Shown here piece by piece: positions 1 through 9,379 of a DNA stretch of 64,000 nt. This DNA is from Pseudisothecium myosuroides (taxonomy: Eukaryota > Streptophyta > Bryopsida > Hypnales > Lembophyllaceae), in assembly GCA_951799445.1 (NCBI GenBank), contig CATOGU010000239.1, forward strand, positions 1-64,000, given 5' to 3'. Under the pieces are notes generated by a model that did no database searches, had not been told where the DNA came from, and saw nothing but the letters and a program-made list of their open reading frames with translations. Position 1 is the stretch's first letter. Every line of letters begins with the position of its first letter. Both the position numbers and the translations under genes were made by a program.

Positions 1-421
1 TCTTCTTCCCCTTGGAAGAGTCTGTCATGGAAGTGACCATGTCAGTGGCGTCGTGGTGACACAACGCCCGGTCACACCTCTCCACAACTGTGAAGGCCTG
101 GGCCAAAGTAGCTCTACCCTCAAAATCGAGAATAATACGAGGTGAGGCTAGATCAAGGAGCCGCTTGTCCATCTTCGATAAGAAGATCTTGACAAGCTGA
201 CTCTCAGTGAAAACTCCGCCAGACTCAGCCGCAAATCGCGCCAGGCGCGTGTACATGGTGCGCGGCGTATCCTCCTTCTCCCTACGGAAATCCTGGATGC
301 GCTGCATCTGGTCGCGGCGGAAACCGCCGTACTCCACCTCCAGATGTGCAATAAACCGCGCCAAAGGATCAAATGTACACAGATCATCTCTTGAACCCTC
401 TGTCCTTGACTTAAGAGGCAT
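1..421 (-). CDS. Ty3/gypsy retrotransposon Gag (partial, runs off left edge)
   Basis: Reading the minus strand from an ATG at 421 gives about 140 residues with no stop down to base 1. The protein starts MPLKSRTEGSRDD. Around residues 20-110 it has the pattern of a retrotransposon Gag capsid (Retrotrans_gag-like): FRREKEDTPRTMYTRLARF, then SQLVKIFLSKMDKRLLDLA, then a polar stretch ending SSKGKK. In gypsy elements this region packs RNA into virus-like particles and is followed by a zinc knuckle and the pol genes, which here would lie beyond the left edge. Overlapping ORFs in other frames at 148-474 and 207-455 are shadows with Arg/Ser-rich composition. The strand and frame choice is mine; the family assignment rests on motif spacing, not on a search. 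Confidence 0.72.
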   Translation of the reverse strand, partial: MPLKSRTEGSRDDLCTFDPLARFIAHLEVEYGGFRRDQMQRIQDFRREKEDTPRTMYTRLARFAAESGGVFTESQLVKIFLSKMDKRLLDLASPRIILDFEGRATLAQAFTVVERCDRALCHHDATDMVTSMTDSSKGKK

Positions 422-1185
422 ATATCATCACCACTGTCAAAATCTCCAAGCATGACGATTCCTCTAGATATCATGACAAAAACTCAAGCGAGTATAAATG
501 AAAAATGACCCAACACATGGATATCTTAAATTCAGCCCTTCATTAGTGCAAATTTGGTCTAGAGCACCTACATGTTCAATATTGTGGAAGGGGCTGCTCG
601 CAAAACTACTAAGGCTTCCTGCCACTGCCAAGGTCGCTGGGCCAAGGGCATTTATACAAATATTGCAAGCTCCAAGGATATTCATTAAATTTTCCCTGTA
701 TGTTCAACCCATATTGGCCTTGCTATCTATAAAATGCTTGATGATTTTTGCTTGAGGTTCTACACTTGGTCTTGCAAAGTGAGAGAATGTAGCTTTCTTT
801 GACAAGTTTGGTGTTTTTTTTATCAGAGTTGTGAGTGAGATCGGTATCTTCTAGGAAGACTAAGATTGAGAGTTTAAAGCTGAAGCAAAAGAGCAAGACT
901 CTAGGATTTGCAGGGAAGCTGATTGCCACGTCAGCGTTGGTGCATGGTATTTGAGCTGACGTGGCTTCTGTGCATTAGTGCAATTGGCAATTTGGTGGAG
1001 CTGCTTCTATTGTTTTTTTTTGCTTTTGTATTTGAGATGGAGTGTCCTAATTCTGCGCCTTTTCTGAAGGTGGTAAATATTTCAAGGTAAAATAGCTTAC
1101 AGACCACCTCTCCAAATTTCATAATTAACTTAATTTAGAAGAAAATTAGCACCTAGAGTAGATTATCCCACATCTCATTGAAATC
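422..1185. other. No gene recognised; non-coding DNA
   Basis: Only short ORFs without recognisable composition occur here. A poly-T run lies near 1012-1021. It may include the 5' end of the gypsy element whose Gag starts at 421, but I see no LTR boundary. Confidence 0.4.
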
Positions 1186-1351
1186 TTAGAAATTGATCAT
1201 TTGAGAGTACTGTACACGGCGTCCGCGGCTTGAAGAAGGTCTGGTGAAGCAGCCAGGTTTTGTAAGAGCCAGTTTCCATGGGGTTCCCGGACCCCATCCC
1301 GGACCCCTCCGACGTTTTCCATAGCGAGCATTTAGCGCTGAACGTACAGGA

Positions 1352-1648
1352 TTGGGATTTAGCCTTCGGTCCTGGTTTTCAGGGTCAGGGCTAGGGGGCT
1401 TGGAGGAAGAGAAGGTGCAGGAAGGAGGAAGTATGCCTCGAGCACCATCTATGGATGACCTTTTTGGGCCCATGGGTAGGTTGGATATGCACTCGTTGGG
1501 GGCGGGGAGAGGTACCGAAGCAGCGAATGCGTCGATCTCAAATTTGCGTGCAATCTCAAACAGTGGAACGGCGGTGAAAGCTTCGACATCCCCTCTTGGT
1601 ACCATTGAATTTCAAATTTTTCACAAGGAACAAGGAGTTGAGGGTTAA
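1352..1648 (+). CDS. Doubtful ORF, 98 aa, Gly/Ser-rich
   Basis: An open frame starting MGFSLRSWFSGSGLGG and containing APSMDDLFGPMGRLDMHS. The local GC content is higher than in the flanks, which is the only sign of coding. The last 17 residues fall inside the first unit of a 174-bp tandem repeat, so the real end, if any, is probably an upstream splice donor. No family recognised. The minus-strand ORF at 1186-1605 overlaps it and is equally unproven. Confidence 0.2.
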   Translation: MGFSLRSWFSGSGLGGLEEEKVQEGGSMPRAPSMDDLFGPMGRLDMHSLGAGRGTEAANASISNLRAISNSGTAVKASTSPLGTIEFQIFHKEQGVEG

Positions 1649-1895
1649 ATCAATTCCCATAGCAAAAAGAGTGGGAATCATTTGAAACTTTTCCCAAGGC
1701 CCTAAAAAATGTAGGGTAGCATGTGGGAATATTTTGGGATGATAATGAAACATGGTTCTATGTGATGTCTTGGTACCATTGAATTTCATATTGTTCACAA
1801 GAAACAAGGGGTTGAGGGTTAAATTAATTCCCATAGCAAAAAGAGTGGGAATCATTTGAAATTTTTCCCAAGGCCCCCAAAAGTATAGGGTATGA
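1595..1895. repeat. Tandem duplication, 174-bp period, 1.7 copies
   Basis: CTTGGTACCATTGAATTTCA at 1595 recurs at 1769. The following text (a caaggagttgaggg-like stretch, aattcccatagcaaaaagag, then ttttcccaaggccc) runs in parallel with scattered mismatches. The second unit breaks off near 1895. Divergence between units suggests an old duplication. Confidence 0.85.
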
Positions 1896-2323
1896 TGTGC
1901 TTCATTCTAGCTGGCTTTGTTCTTTGCAATAGAGTCATACTTTGAGGCATGGGAATTGAATTGGTTACATGTGAGAATGGGTTTTGAACGTTTGGTTTAA
2001 TTATGTACGAGCATACCCATCCGTGTGGAAATACAATAGGCTAGTGAAATGAAATGGGAGCAAGTAAAGTATGGACTTGCCAAAATATCTTCCTTGGCAC
2101 TGGTTTGTCAGGCACAATAAGTCAGTAACTCCTTCAAAAACTACCTTTTCTTCCCCAATCAATGATGAAATCAATTTGCTTTTGCAAACAAGGAGAATTA
2201 TCATTAATTGAACAATATATTACCTAGTTGCACGGTTGGAAGAAACAAGTGGTTTATACAATAGACATGAAACATTCTATTTTCATTGATGAAGTTTTTA
2301 AGGTCAAGTGGAGACACCCCCAC
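1896..2323. other. No gene recognised
   Basis: AT-rich sequence with short random ORFs on both strands. It immediately precedes the end of a small transposon at 2324 and the SUV3-like exon, so it is probably intronic or transposon-derived. Confidence 0.4.
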
Positions 2324-2352
2324 TAAGGTAGGAGGCTCATGAATGGACCATC
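2324..2352. repeat. Isolated terminal segment of a small inverted-repeat element
   Basis: The terminal repeat TAAGGTAGGAGGCTC and the next 14 bases match the left end of the element at 16310-16650, with one mismatch over about 33 bases including 3 bases upstream. It lies about 20 bases before the splice acceptor of the SUV3-like exon, so the intron 3' end carries transposon sequence. I did not find the matching right end. Confidence 0.6.
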
Positions 2353-2372
2353 TCTTTGTCACGGATTTGCAG

Positions 2373-2594
2373 AGGGTAGCGATTGTTCTGGACAACGTGA
2401 AAGGTTTGTCACTAGAGGACCGGTTCAACTTCTGCTTTACTCCTGTCAACGTCCGGGATCCGCAGTCACTGGGTGCACTGTACCGCTATGCCATGGCGTT
2501 CAGTCAGAAGATTCCTATGATCGTGCAAATGGGCGCACCCCTTAACTCTGCTTGTGATGAGTTTGAGCTTATGGACTTGGAAACTCGACATCAG
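2373..2594 (+). CDS. SUV3: ATP-dependent RNA helicase SUV3, internal exon
   Basis: A 222-nt exon, phase 0 at both ends, lies between ATTTGCAG and CAG|GTGCGT. Its 74 residues include KGLSLEDRFNFCFTPVNVRD, SLGALYRYAMAFSQKIP and ELMDLETRHQ. This is the conserved segment after the helicase core of SUV3/SUPV3L1, the mitochondrial (and in plants nuclear) Ski2-like helicase of RNA turnover. In the family, LDLETKHQ is followed directly by VLSMYLWLS, so a phase-0 junction after HQ is expected. I could not find that next exon, nor the upstream helicase-core exons. Either the gene has very long introns or this is a captured exon. The exon itself has no stop or frameshift. Confidence 0.75.
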
Positions 2595-3700
2595 GTGCGT
2601 TCTGTTCCTTTTATATTCATATATTTGTATGTACTTTTATGTCTTCCGTGGTTAAGTCAGTTAATAGCTAAGTACATCCACTATGTTTTTTTTCACACTG
2701 ATCTAGAATAAGGAGCGGTTTACATTACGTCCCACTTCCCAACTCTGCAGGTCCTAACTCAATGCCAGATCCCAACTTTGATAGGTTATGAAGGGCAAGA
2801 AAAAAAATACTCCCTCTGTCCCAAACACAGTCGCGTCTTAAAAATAACTCATGAATGAAGGAGCCCCTACGGTCTGCTTTGGTAGCACCTCGTTAGATTA
2901 TACTTTCAATGGCTGGATTGTTTTTAATTCTTTTGTGGACATGTGGCATGTTCCTTGGGTGATCACTGGAATTTCATGGATTTGGGGATGAGATGAACAC
3001 CTCTCCATTTCATGCTACCTTTTTTTTAATTCTTTCCTTGCCTGAACCTGCTGGTCCCATGCTAGAATGTCTCAAGTTAAAGTGTCTCTATTGATACATC
3101 CATCGTTTTCAGGATTGTTTCCATCGTTTTCAGGATTGTTTGTAACTTGGGCACAGGGTGTTTTCATGAGCCATGATTTCAAGAGTAATCATTAGGGAGG
3201 GTGGTTTTACAAACTTGGTCTTGACATGTTGAAGTGGCTTGACATATTGGTGGTTGATTATGACCTTGTAATTGACATGGGAACCAAGGATCAAAGTACT
3301 ATGCATTTTGACTGAAAGTTTTGACTTCAAGAGTGGTTGACATGCACTGCTGGAATTTTTGGATTGATTAGATTTAGGGAGATTTCTTGCTGCAAACCAA
3401 TATGCTAACTTTAATTGGGTCTGCTGTTAATCTGCTGTTCTAAAGTCAACTCTTGAATTTCATGTTTACATAGAAATTTGCTGACGTGTAGTCTTCCGTG
3501 AGTCTCATTTTTGGGTTTAGTTCCGGTACGAAAGAGGGCCAAATTGTTTTATGTAGTTGGTGATATCAGGTCTGTGCAATTCAGTGGATTCGAAATGAGG
3601 TGGTCAACACATTCAAAACCAATCACACATAAAACAATCAACAGACTCAGCCCCACAAATATGACGATAAGTTTTAAACTCAACGTACATAATAGTTATG
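2595..3700. other. Non-coding; includes a Stowaway-like MITE end near 2808
   Basis: Probably intron if the SUV3 gene continues. TACTCCCTCTGTCCCAAAC near 2809 matches the classic plant Stowaway terminal repeat (CTCCCTCCGT-type, TA target). I did not find its partner. A 17-bp unit, ccatcgttttcaggatt, is duplicated in tandem at about 3101-3137. No exon recognised. Confidence 0.45.
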
Positions 3701-3910
3701 CATAATATGATTTAATATATCATAATAACCATATTAATAACTATATACTATATGCCATAATACTATATAGTATGATATACTATATGATTATATACTATAC
3801 ATATATGTTATACATACTATATGATTATTACTATTATATACTATAGTATATCCATAGTATTAATGTTATTAAAAATGATAATATTAATAATAATATGTTG
3901 ACTCCTATAG
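3700..3910. repeat. AT-dinucleotide-rich low-complexity tract
   Basis: About 200 bases consist almost entirely of A and T in degenerate TATA/ATAC steps (tactatatgattatatactat and similar). A second tract of the same kind lies at 10200-10430. Such tracts are common sites of instability; no gene content. Confidence 0.8.
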
Positions 3911-3952
3911 ATATTTAAATGCATAGTTTTGGTTCCTCCTATAGTCTTATGA

Positions 3953-4478
3953 TTGGCAGGTGACTCAACCCCAGTCCTTCCCCGAATCCTGGCAGAGAGT
4001 TGGCCACGGCGATTTGCAGCCCCTTCGGCACGAACGACGGTGCTCCCGCATTCAGCCTCGTGCCGGACAGCGAACGACTCAGTAGCTGCACCTTCCTCTC
4101 ATTTCCACCCTGCCACACCACCAACATCGGTCCACCACTCTGTCAGCTCACGGCATCTTCACATAATCCTCGTCGAGTGTCCCGACGCTCGGGATATCAA
4201 AAGAACCCCCGACAAAACCATCCGTGATATCACTTCGAGGTTTAGGAATCTATGACACTTCTGAACCGTGCAGCCAATATCCCAACTCACGATCCTCATA
4301 CACGCCAAACCAACAATCTGCATCCCGCCTCACCGGGCTTGGACGCTCTACTCACTTGGCCGACCAGAATTCCATCTGGAATCAACTCAAAAGGCGCCTT
4401 TTCCTGGCGTGGGGTCATGTAACGTACGGCGACGTTGTGGCCGGCATTGCATTCGACGTTGGGAGCGGCCTTGGGCTT
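3953..4478. other. GC-rich stretch, no identified gene
   Basis: Base composition rises sharply here. Short ORFs on both strands (for example 3953-4255 and 4000-4227 plus) show no recognisable protein. It follows the peroxiredoxin stop and may be its 3' untranslated region and flank. Confidence 0.3.
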
Positions 4479-4653
4479 CTACAACTGCTTCAGGATCTCC
4501 TCGGCGCTGCTGCTGGTGAAGGCGCCGCCCTCTTCCATGTTGAGTGACTGAACGACGCCGTCCTGCACAAGCATGGAGTAGCGCCGCGACTTCACTTCGC
4601 CGATCTGCGAGATGCCGCTGCTCTGAAAGAGCGCTTGCAAAGCTTTTGCCATC
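4479..4653 (-). CDS. Type II peroxiredoxin, last exon
   Basis: On the minus strand an acceptor GTTGCAG is followed by an exon ending in TAG at 4481-4479. It encodes [27 protein letters not shown] and the C-terminus [20 protein letters not shown]. The R-S-R-R-[FY] segment and the EEGGAFT-x-SSAE-x-[IM]L tail are diagnostic of the plant type II (PRXII/Prx5-like) thiol peroxidases, which reduce peroxides with glutaredoxin or thioredoxin. The peroxidatic Cys lies in an upstream exon that I could not find between 4660 and 6000. The remaining gene may be far upstream, or this may be a stranded gene fragment. The overlapping plus-strand ORF at 4224-4547 is its shadow. Confidence 0.75.
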
Positions 4654-4740
4654 CTGCAACGCCGACGTCGCGAACTAGAAGAGCCATCACTCAAGTCTGC
4701 CTCCTTCGTTGCAGACTTTTGTTACTTCTCCATTGACAGG

Positions 4741-4850
4741 CACACGGCGATGGGGAGATGCTGAGCTTACGATGGGGAGATGATGAGCTGGCGATGGGTT
4801 GAAGCTGAGCTGGCGATGGGGAGAAGCTGAGCTGGCGCTGAGATCATCAG
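4741..4850. repeat. Short tandem repeat with GATGGGGAGATGCTGAGCT-like unit
   Basis: The motif (gcgatgggNNNNNctgagct) occurs about four times at roughly 20-25-bp spacing. It explains the repeated SASSASPHR residues in the minus-strand ORF at 4687-4896, which is therefore not convincing as a gene. Confidence 0.7.
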
Positions 4851-4899
4851 TACACCGAGTGTAGTTACTGGTATAGTGTCCCCTGCCGGGGTTCAACTG

Positions 4900-5515
4900 G
4901 GCAATTTAGGAATGGTACCAATATTGTTTTCCTCCATCCCTTCTGTAAAATTGCTATTCTTTGTATCAATATTCAACCACATATGCCTGACAATTTTGGG
5001 TCCCAAAATCACTTGTATGCTTGAGTCCAGAATAGTAGACTAAGTGTGCTCATTTTTGAGTACTTATTGCAAGGCATTGTATTGTTGATGTTTGCTTCTA
5101 TTGACTTAAAACTGTAGGTGTTTATGACCAACACAGAAGGCTACGAAAGACTCTCTAGAAATCAATCATCACCGACTTATAGAAAGAACTAATTTCTCAC
5201 TTTACCTTTCGCAATCACGAATGTGTCACTAATATTATGTGATTAGTTGATTTGATCCTTCTAAGGATGTACCTGACAGTGGCAGGGGCTAATTAATAAA
5301 ATAACAAATGGTTGTGGGTGATGGTTATGGGCCATGAAGTGATGGTTGTGGGTGACTACAATGACTATTTTGAGTACCCATCTCACTATTTAACCCCTGA
5401 GTGCCCAACGCAAAACCGAGAAAATGCGGCCGGGAGTGACCATGCTCCTAAAAACTGTACATCCCGAGCTAGGAACTTAGATCTGGGAGGATTCACCGCT
5501 GAAATAACAGAAAGA
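4900..5515. other. No gene recognised
   Basis: AT-rich sequence without recognisable exons, RNA genes or repeats, up to the tandem block at 5518. Confidence 0.4.
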
Positions 5516-5517
5516 CC

Positions 5518-5640
5518 CAATGGGAGTGAGTTGGCACTCCAAAAGGTGGACCAATGGGAGGGAGTTGGCACTCCAAGTTATGGAGGTTGGACCAATGGGA
5601 GGGGATGTAAAAAGTTAATGGGAGGATGTAAAAACCGGCT
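5518..5640. repeat. Short tandem repeat block, copy A
   Basis: A 33-bp-like unit (GTTGGCACTCCAAAAGGTGG, ACCAATGGGAGGGA) occurs in tandem, followed by GTTATGGAGGTTGGACCAAT and ending AAAAACCGGCTCGGGTTTAC. The whole block, including its end, recurs 1916 bp downstream as copy B. ORFs across it (for example 5312-5692) reflect the repeat. Confidence 0.85.
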
Positions 5641-5659
5641 CGGGTTTACCCACCACCAC

Positions 5660-5745
5660 CCCCGGGGTTTGAACCCGGAACCTCGAGCTTAGTAATCTAA
5701 GGCTCCAACCGTCTATCGGCCTAATGGTTGGAGCCTTAGATTACC
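5660..5745 (-). repeat. tRNA-like / SINE-like hairpin element
   Basis: Perfect 19-bp arms (5692-5710 and 5726-5744) enclose a 15-nt loop. Read on the minus strand, GGCCGATAGACGG resembles a tRNA A box. About 33 nt later, CCGGGTTCAAACCCCGG forms a perfect T-arm with a B-box core GGTTCAAACC. The A-to-B spacing fits a polymerase III internal promoter. No proper acceptor or anticodon stem is visible, so this is not a functional tRNA. A tRNA-derived SINE head is the best reading. Confidence 0.35.
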
Positions 5746-5864
5746 AAGTATAGCTAATGTTTAATTTACTTTTATAGTTGACACCCAAATGGTATTGGGG
5801 TCACCAAGGATAAAGTGTCAATTAACCCCACAAAAATTCCCACATGACCCTAACCCTACTTCTA

Positions 5865-6335
5865 TTTTAGTTTCAATTACAACTATAGTTCTAATTTCAG
5901 TCACAGTTTCAATTTCAATTACAATTTCAATTTCAATTACAATTTGCAACCTCAATTACAAGTTCACGTTCAATTTCAATCCCTAAACCCAATTCTAATT
6001 CCAATTCCAATTCCAATTTCAACTTCACTTTTGGTTTCACATTCAATTTCAATTTCAATTACAACTTCAATTTCAACTTCAATATCAGTCTCAATTCCAA
6101 TTCCAATTACATTTACAATTCCATTTGCAATGACCATCACAATTTCAATTACCATTTGCAATTTCATTTATGATTTGCAATTTCAATTACAACTTGCAGT
6201 TTCAATTACACTTTGCAATGTCAATTACCTTTATGATTCTAACAGCAATCACAACTTCAATTTTTATTACAATTGCTTTACTTTTGATTTTGGTCACAAG
6301 TTCAATTTCAATTGCGTTTACAACACAGACACCAG
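5865..6335. repeat. Degenerate simple repeat of TTTCAATT / TTACAATT
   Basis: About 470 bases of imperfect 6-8-mer repetition (caatttcaattacaatttca and variants). ORFs through it are low-complexity Ile/Ser/Thr-rich (plus) or Glu/Ile/Val-rich (minus) and are not genes. Confidence 0.9.
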
Positions 6336-6390
6336 CGTTGTCTTCCCCGACACGGCGACAACTCGACAAACTTGACGTCATAGACGGACA
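6336..6390 (+). repeat. Dispersed repeat shared with 46395-46455 (opposite strand)
   Basis: GTTGTCTTCCCCGACAC followed by GCGACA and AACTCGAC occurs here on the plus strand and near 46450-46400 on the minus strand. Both sit next to a tttgactttc motif. It is probably a remnant of one transposon family. Confidence 0.65.
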
Positions 6391-7360
6391 TGAGACCCTC
6401 TGTCCGTCTAGCACAGTCAAACTCAAGGTTGACTTTCAAATTAAACACTTTCTATTTCCGATCTTGACATATTCATGTTTCATTTTATTGAAGTATCTCA
6501 TTTCAATATTCACTTACTAGATTCTACATTTTGGATCACGTTTGAAGTACCCCAAGCAAGGTCACGCCTAAAAGCGACCCCAATGAAGCCACAAAAATTC
6601 ATGGAGGCTCCTCACCATGACACAAGTCATGAGTGCAAGTTTCAGCTTGATCTCACCTAAATTGCTCATGCATAAAAAATGGCCCCCCTTACGGCAACGT
6701 TTGCCAAATGTGACCCCAAAAGGTGCACCAATGGGGTGAGAGTACACTAGAGGTGTACCACTTTGGGTGTCACAACCCAAAAATGAAGGTAAACATGATT
6801 TTGTACTTGAAATTGCTCAAAGTTGAAAGGGTTTTTTTAGATTTTTGTTTTGTTTTCCTATTAACTATATGAGTTAAATACATAGGATCATAATTAAAAT
6901 TGTTAAAAAAATGAATTTAAATTGTTAAATTTGTACTTTTGTGGAACATCATTAAAATGTCACAATACTAGAAAGTACTAGAAAATTATGGAAAAGTACA
7001 AAAAACTTGGACTTGGAGATATCATATTCTTCCACCCTTACTTCACAAAAGACATCCATGGCTCTTCTATCCAAATTTGCATTCAAATTTCTAAATACAT
7101 CACAAATTTTTCAAATATCTACAAAATAACGTTGAATTTTTGCTCATTTTTTGGCAAGGGATAACTTTGTGAAAAATTATGTTTTCCTTAATTGTGATTG
7201 AGATTTCAATTGGTTGCAACTAGCTCTAGAATGGCTTTAAAAGAAAATCCAAATTACTTTTTTTTGCAAAAGTTATTCAACATTTTAGTGTTTTTGATGT
7301 GTTTTTATACACTAAATATAGTAAAAATTCTGCCGAAATTGGTAGAGGTCTAGTGTACTT
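6391..7360. other. Non-coding, AT-rich
   Basis: No exons recognised. Short ORFs at 6475-6660 and 6568-6780 lack coding character. The stretch separates the two copies of the tandem block. Confidence 0.45.
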
Positions 7361-7366
7361 CTACCC

Positions 7367-7556
7367 AATGGGAGTGAGTTGGCACTACAAAAGGTGGATC
7401 AATGCGAGGAAGTTGGCACTCCAAAAGGTGGACCAATGGGAGGGAGTTGGCACTCCAAAAGGTGGACCAATGGGAGGGAGTTGGCACTCCAAGTTATGGA
7501 GGTTGGACCAATGGGAGGGGATGCAAAAAGTTAATGGGAGGATGTAAAAACCGGCT
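7367..7556. repeat. Short tandem repeat block, copy B (four units)
   Basis: The same unit as copy A, but with two more repeats, ends in the same AAAAACCGGCT boundary. Copies A and B flank about 1.8 kb. This could be a pair of terminal repeats of a longer element or a segmental duplication. Confidence 0.85.
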
Positions 7557-7719
7557 TGGGTTTACTATGTAGAATGACATTTTTCCAAGTAGCGAATGAA
7601 ATATACACCTTTTTTTCAATCAATGTAAGTTTGTTGGGACTGGTAACTTGTCTTGTGCAACTTTGCCGTCCCATGAGTGTTAGTTGGTTTATGTAAAACA
7701 TGGGACTTGCCTTGTACAG

Positions 7720-7860
7720 AGTGCCGGCGTGAGAAATTGTTGGGACTCTTGAGCCAGAAGTTTGTTCAGCTTTTTTTAATCTCCCAGACGCAAGTTGTTA
7801 CTCTCGAAGATGCTGCTCGGCTGCTACTTGGTGACTGCAAAGATGCCTCCAAACTCAAGA
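7720..7860 (+). CDS. DEL: DEL / E2F-like repressor, exon encoding first half of second DNA-binding domain
   Basis: The exon follows CTTGTACAG and ends at CTCAAGA|GTACGT. It encodes SRREKLLGLLSQKF-type sequence (here CRREKLLGLLSQKFVQLF), then VVTLEDAARLLLGDC. This is helix 1-2 of the winged-helix DNA-binding domain of atypical E2Fs (DEL/E2F7/8), in its second copy. These proteins bind TTTCCCGC-type E2F sites as monomers and repress cell-cycle and endocycle genes. It needs one base from an upstream exon and donates one base to the next. The first DNA-binding domain, normally encoded upstream, is not visible in 2600-7700. Confidence 0.85.
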
Positions 7861-7983
7861 GTACGTAATGCAATAAAAACCTTGATACTAGTACATGCCG
7901 AGCATTTCTATGTCTGATGTTTTATGTTTTATTCTTGCGGGTATTCCTTGAAGTAACGTGTAACTTTTTTTCTACAATGGCAG

Positions 7984-8045
7984 CTAAAGTGAGGCGATTA
8001 TATGACATTGCTAACATCCTCTCATCACTACAGCTCATAGAGAAG
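7984..8045 (+). CDS. DEL: DEL / E2F-like repressor, recognition-helix exon
   Basis: A 62-nt exon between ATGGCAG and GAAG|GTAGAT. With one base carried from the previous exon it reads TKVRRLYDIANILSSLQLIEK. The R-R-L-Y-D-I-A-N core is the DNA-contacting helix of the E2F winged helix, in the form typical of the second domain of DEL proteins. Phases fit exactly with the neighbouring exons (1, then 0), which is strong support for splicing. Confidence 0.88.
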
Positions 8046-8256
8046 GTAGATCAACAAACTAACTACTTGCTCGAGTTTCCACTGCATCTGAGCATTTTTG
8101 TACGTGTGCCTATGAGAATTCTTGAATTTATTTAGTAAATGCCCAAGCTCACCACAAAATCCCACTTCCAAAAAGCAACCACCTTTGACCATTTTGTTTA
8201 TACCTTTTCTAAGGAATTGGAGGGTGAAACTGAAGCCTTGTGTTGCCACTGTACAG

Positions 8257-8704
8257 ACACATATGGCGGAGAACCGCAAACCTGCATTTCGATGGCTCGG
8301 CACCAAGGATGACCTTGTTGGTCCAGCTACCCGTAGAAGAATATCAGGGACAAACACCCTGAGCCAGAGCGTGAGCACAAGCCCTGCTTGTAGCGCTCAT
8401 TCCAACAGAGGTTTGAAACGAGCGGGGATGGATGCTCCAAGGGTGGAGTGCAGCACGGTGAAGTAGCGAACCGCCTTGAGACCATTGCAGCCAAGAGACC
8501 CGAACGTCATGACCACGACGACTAGGAGGACTTATTCCAGAGATATTATCAACAAACCTGTGCCACTGTATCCACGTCTGTCTCAAGTCAACTCCCCTTC
8601 CAAAATCGTGTGCAGAAAAACAGCAGCAACTGCTCCAAATGAATCTCCTATTGCACCACCAAACACCTCATTTTCAAATGGTGCAGCAGCAGTGGCAAAA
8701 ACTG
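8257..8704 (+). pseudogene. DEL: DEL / E2F-like repressor exon with one in-frame TAG
   Basis: The exon begins after CTGTACAG in phase 0 with THMAENRKPAFRWLG, the end of the DEL DNA-binding domain (family pattern RKPAF[RK]WLG), so the domain itself is intact. The frame continues through an Arg/Ser/Thr-rich stretch to TAG at 8464-8466. In the same frame it then stays open for another 79 codons (RPLQPRDPNV, RRTYSRDIINKPV, ending AVAKT) to a good donor ACTG|GTATGT at 8705. Either the protein ends at 8463, giving a short C-terminus, or the TAG is a disabling substitution. A 33-nt intron (8458-8490, GT-AG, phase 0) would also skip the stop, but that is shorter than plant introns normally are. I lean towards a recent lesion or an allele. 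Confidence 0.7.
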
Positions 8705-8894
8705 GTATGTATGTCTGCAGCTTTCGGTGCTCGTAATTGCGTCAAATTCCACGATCCAGTTCTTGGACTTAGCTTCTTAGCTTCTTTCCAGCTTTCACTC
8801 TATTTGTATTTCATGAACTTGGCTTTTTATGAACTTTGTGCTGCATTGATTTAGTTTTTGTTGTTTTTTTATGTCTTTGTTTTATTGATGGCAG

Positions 8895-9379
8895 GATGGA
8901 GAGGGTGGAATGACGGTCCTCAAGCTCACGTCGTTCCTATCACTCCCCCTTTGTGTTGTGACCACGGTGGGCCTTCAAATGCTGCTGCTGCAGCTGCTGC
9001 CATGAGCACACTGGGTACTCGTAGCGAATGCATCCCAGTGACGAGCCAGAGCCAAGGAGCGCCGGGCTCTCCAGTGGTGGCACCAGGGAGAAGTTGTCCC
9101 ACATGTCAACCCAAAGGAGGTCCTCTGGATACGTTCTATCCTTTCAGGCCCGTCGGAGCTCTGTTTAACCCTTTCTTTCCTCCGTTTCCAATGCATCCTG
9201 GCGGATTCCCTTTTCCAGCAGCAGCCCTTGCGCCGGAACCGTCTCCTGGACCAGACGCAGCTCGGGCAAACGATTGTTCGATGCACAGGCCAGAGAATGG
9301 AGTTGCAGCCGCCGCAGCCTTGCAGTACCGAAACGAGAGTAAGTCTTTTCCCATCGGTACTCCGGTTGGTTTAGATTAA
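8895..9379 (+). CDS. DEL: DEL / E2F-like repressor, Ala/Pro-rich C-terminal exon
   Basis: The exon follows GATGGCAG. Joined to the G left by the previous exon it reads GWRGWNDGPQAHVVP, then Ala runs and a Pro/Phe/Gly-rich segment (ALFNPFFPPFPMHPGGFPFP). The frame reaches TAA at 9377-9379. A consensus donor, AACGAGA|GTAAGT at 9339, gives an alternative end in phase 1. The low-complexity composition and the exact phase match (G + GA) support membership in the same gene. The C-termini of DEL proteins are poorly conserved, so homology cannot confirm it. Confidence 0.6.

Noticed and set aside
148..474. 108-aa minus ORF at the left edge
   Set aside because: Arg/Ser-rich shadow of the Gag frame, which reads 1-421 in another minus-strand frame.
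5660..5745. A functional tRNA gene
   Set aside because: The T-arm is good, but there is no acceptor stem or standard anticodon loop, and the sequence is dominated by an unrelated 19-bp hairpin.
5944..6375. 143-aa ORF and overlapping minus ORF of 63 aa
   Set aside because: Both are translations of a TTTCAATT-type simple repeat with Ile/Ser/Thr or Glu/Val low-complexity content.
8458..8490. A 33-nt intron skipping the TAG in the DEL exon
   Set aside because: It has GT...AG and the right phase, but is well below the usual minimum plant intron length; kept only as an alternative.
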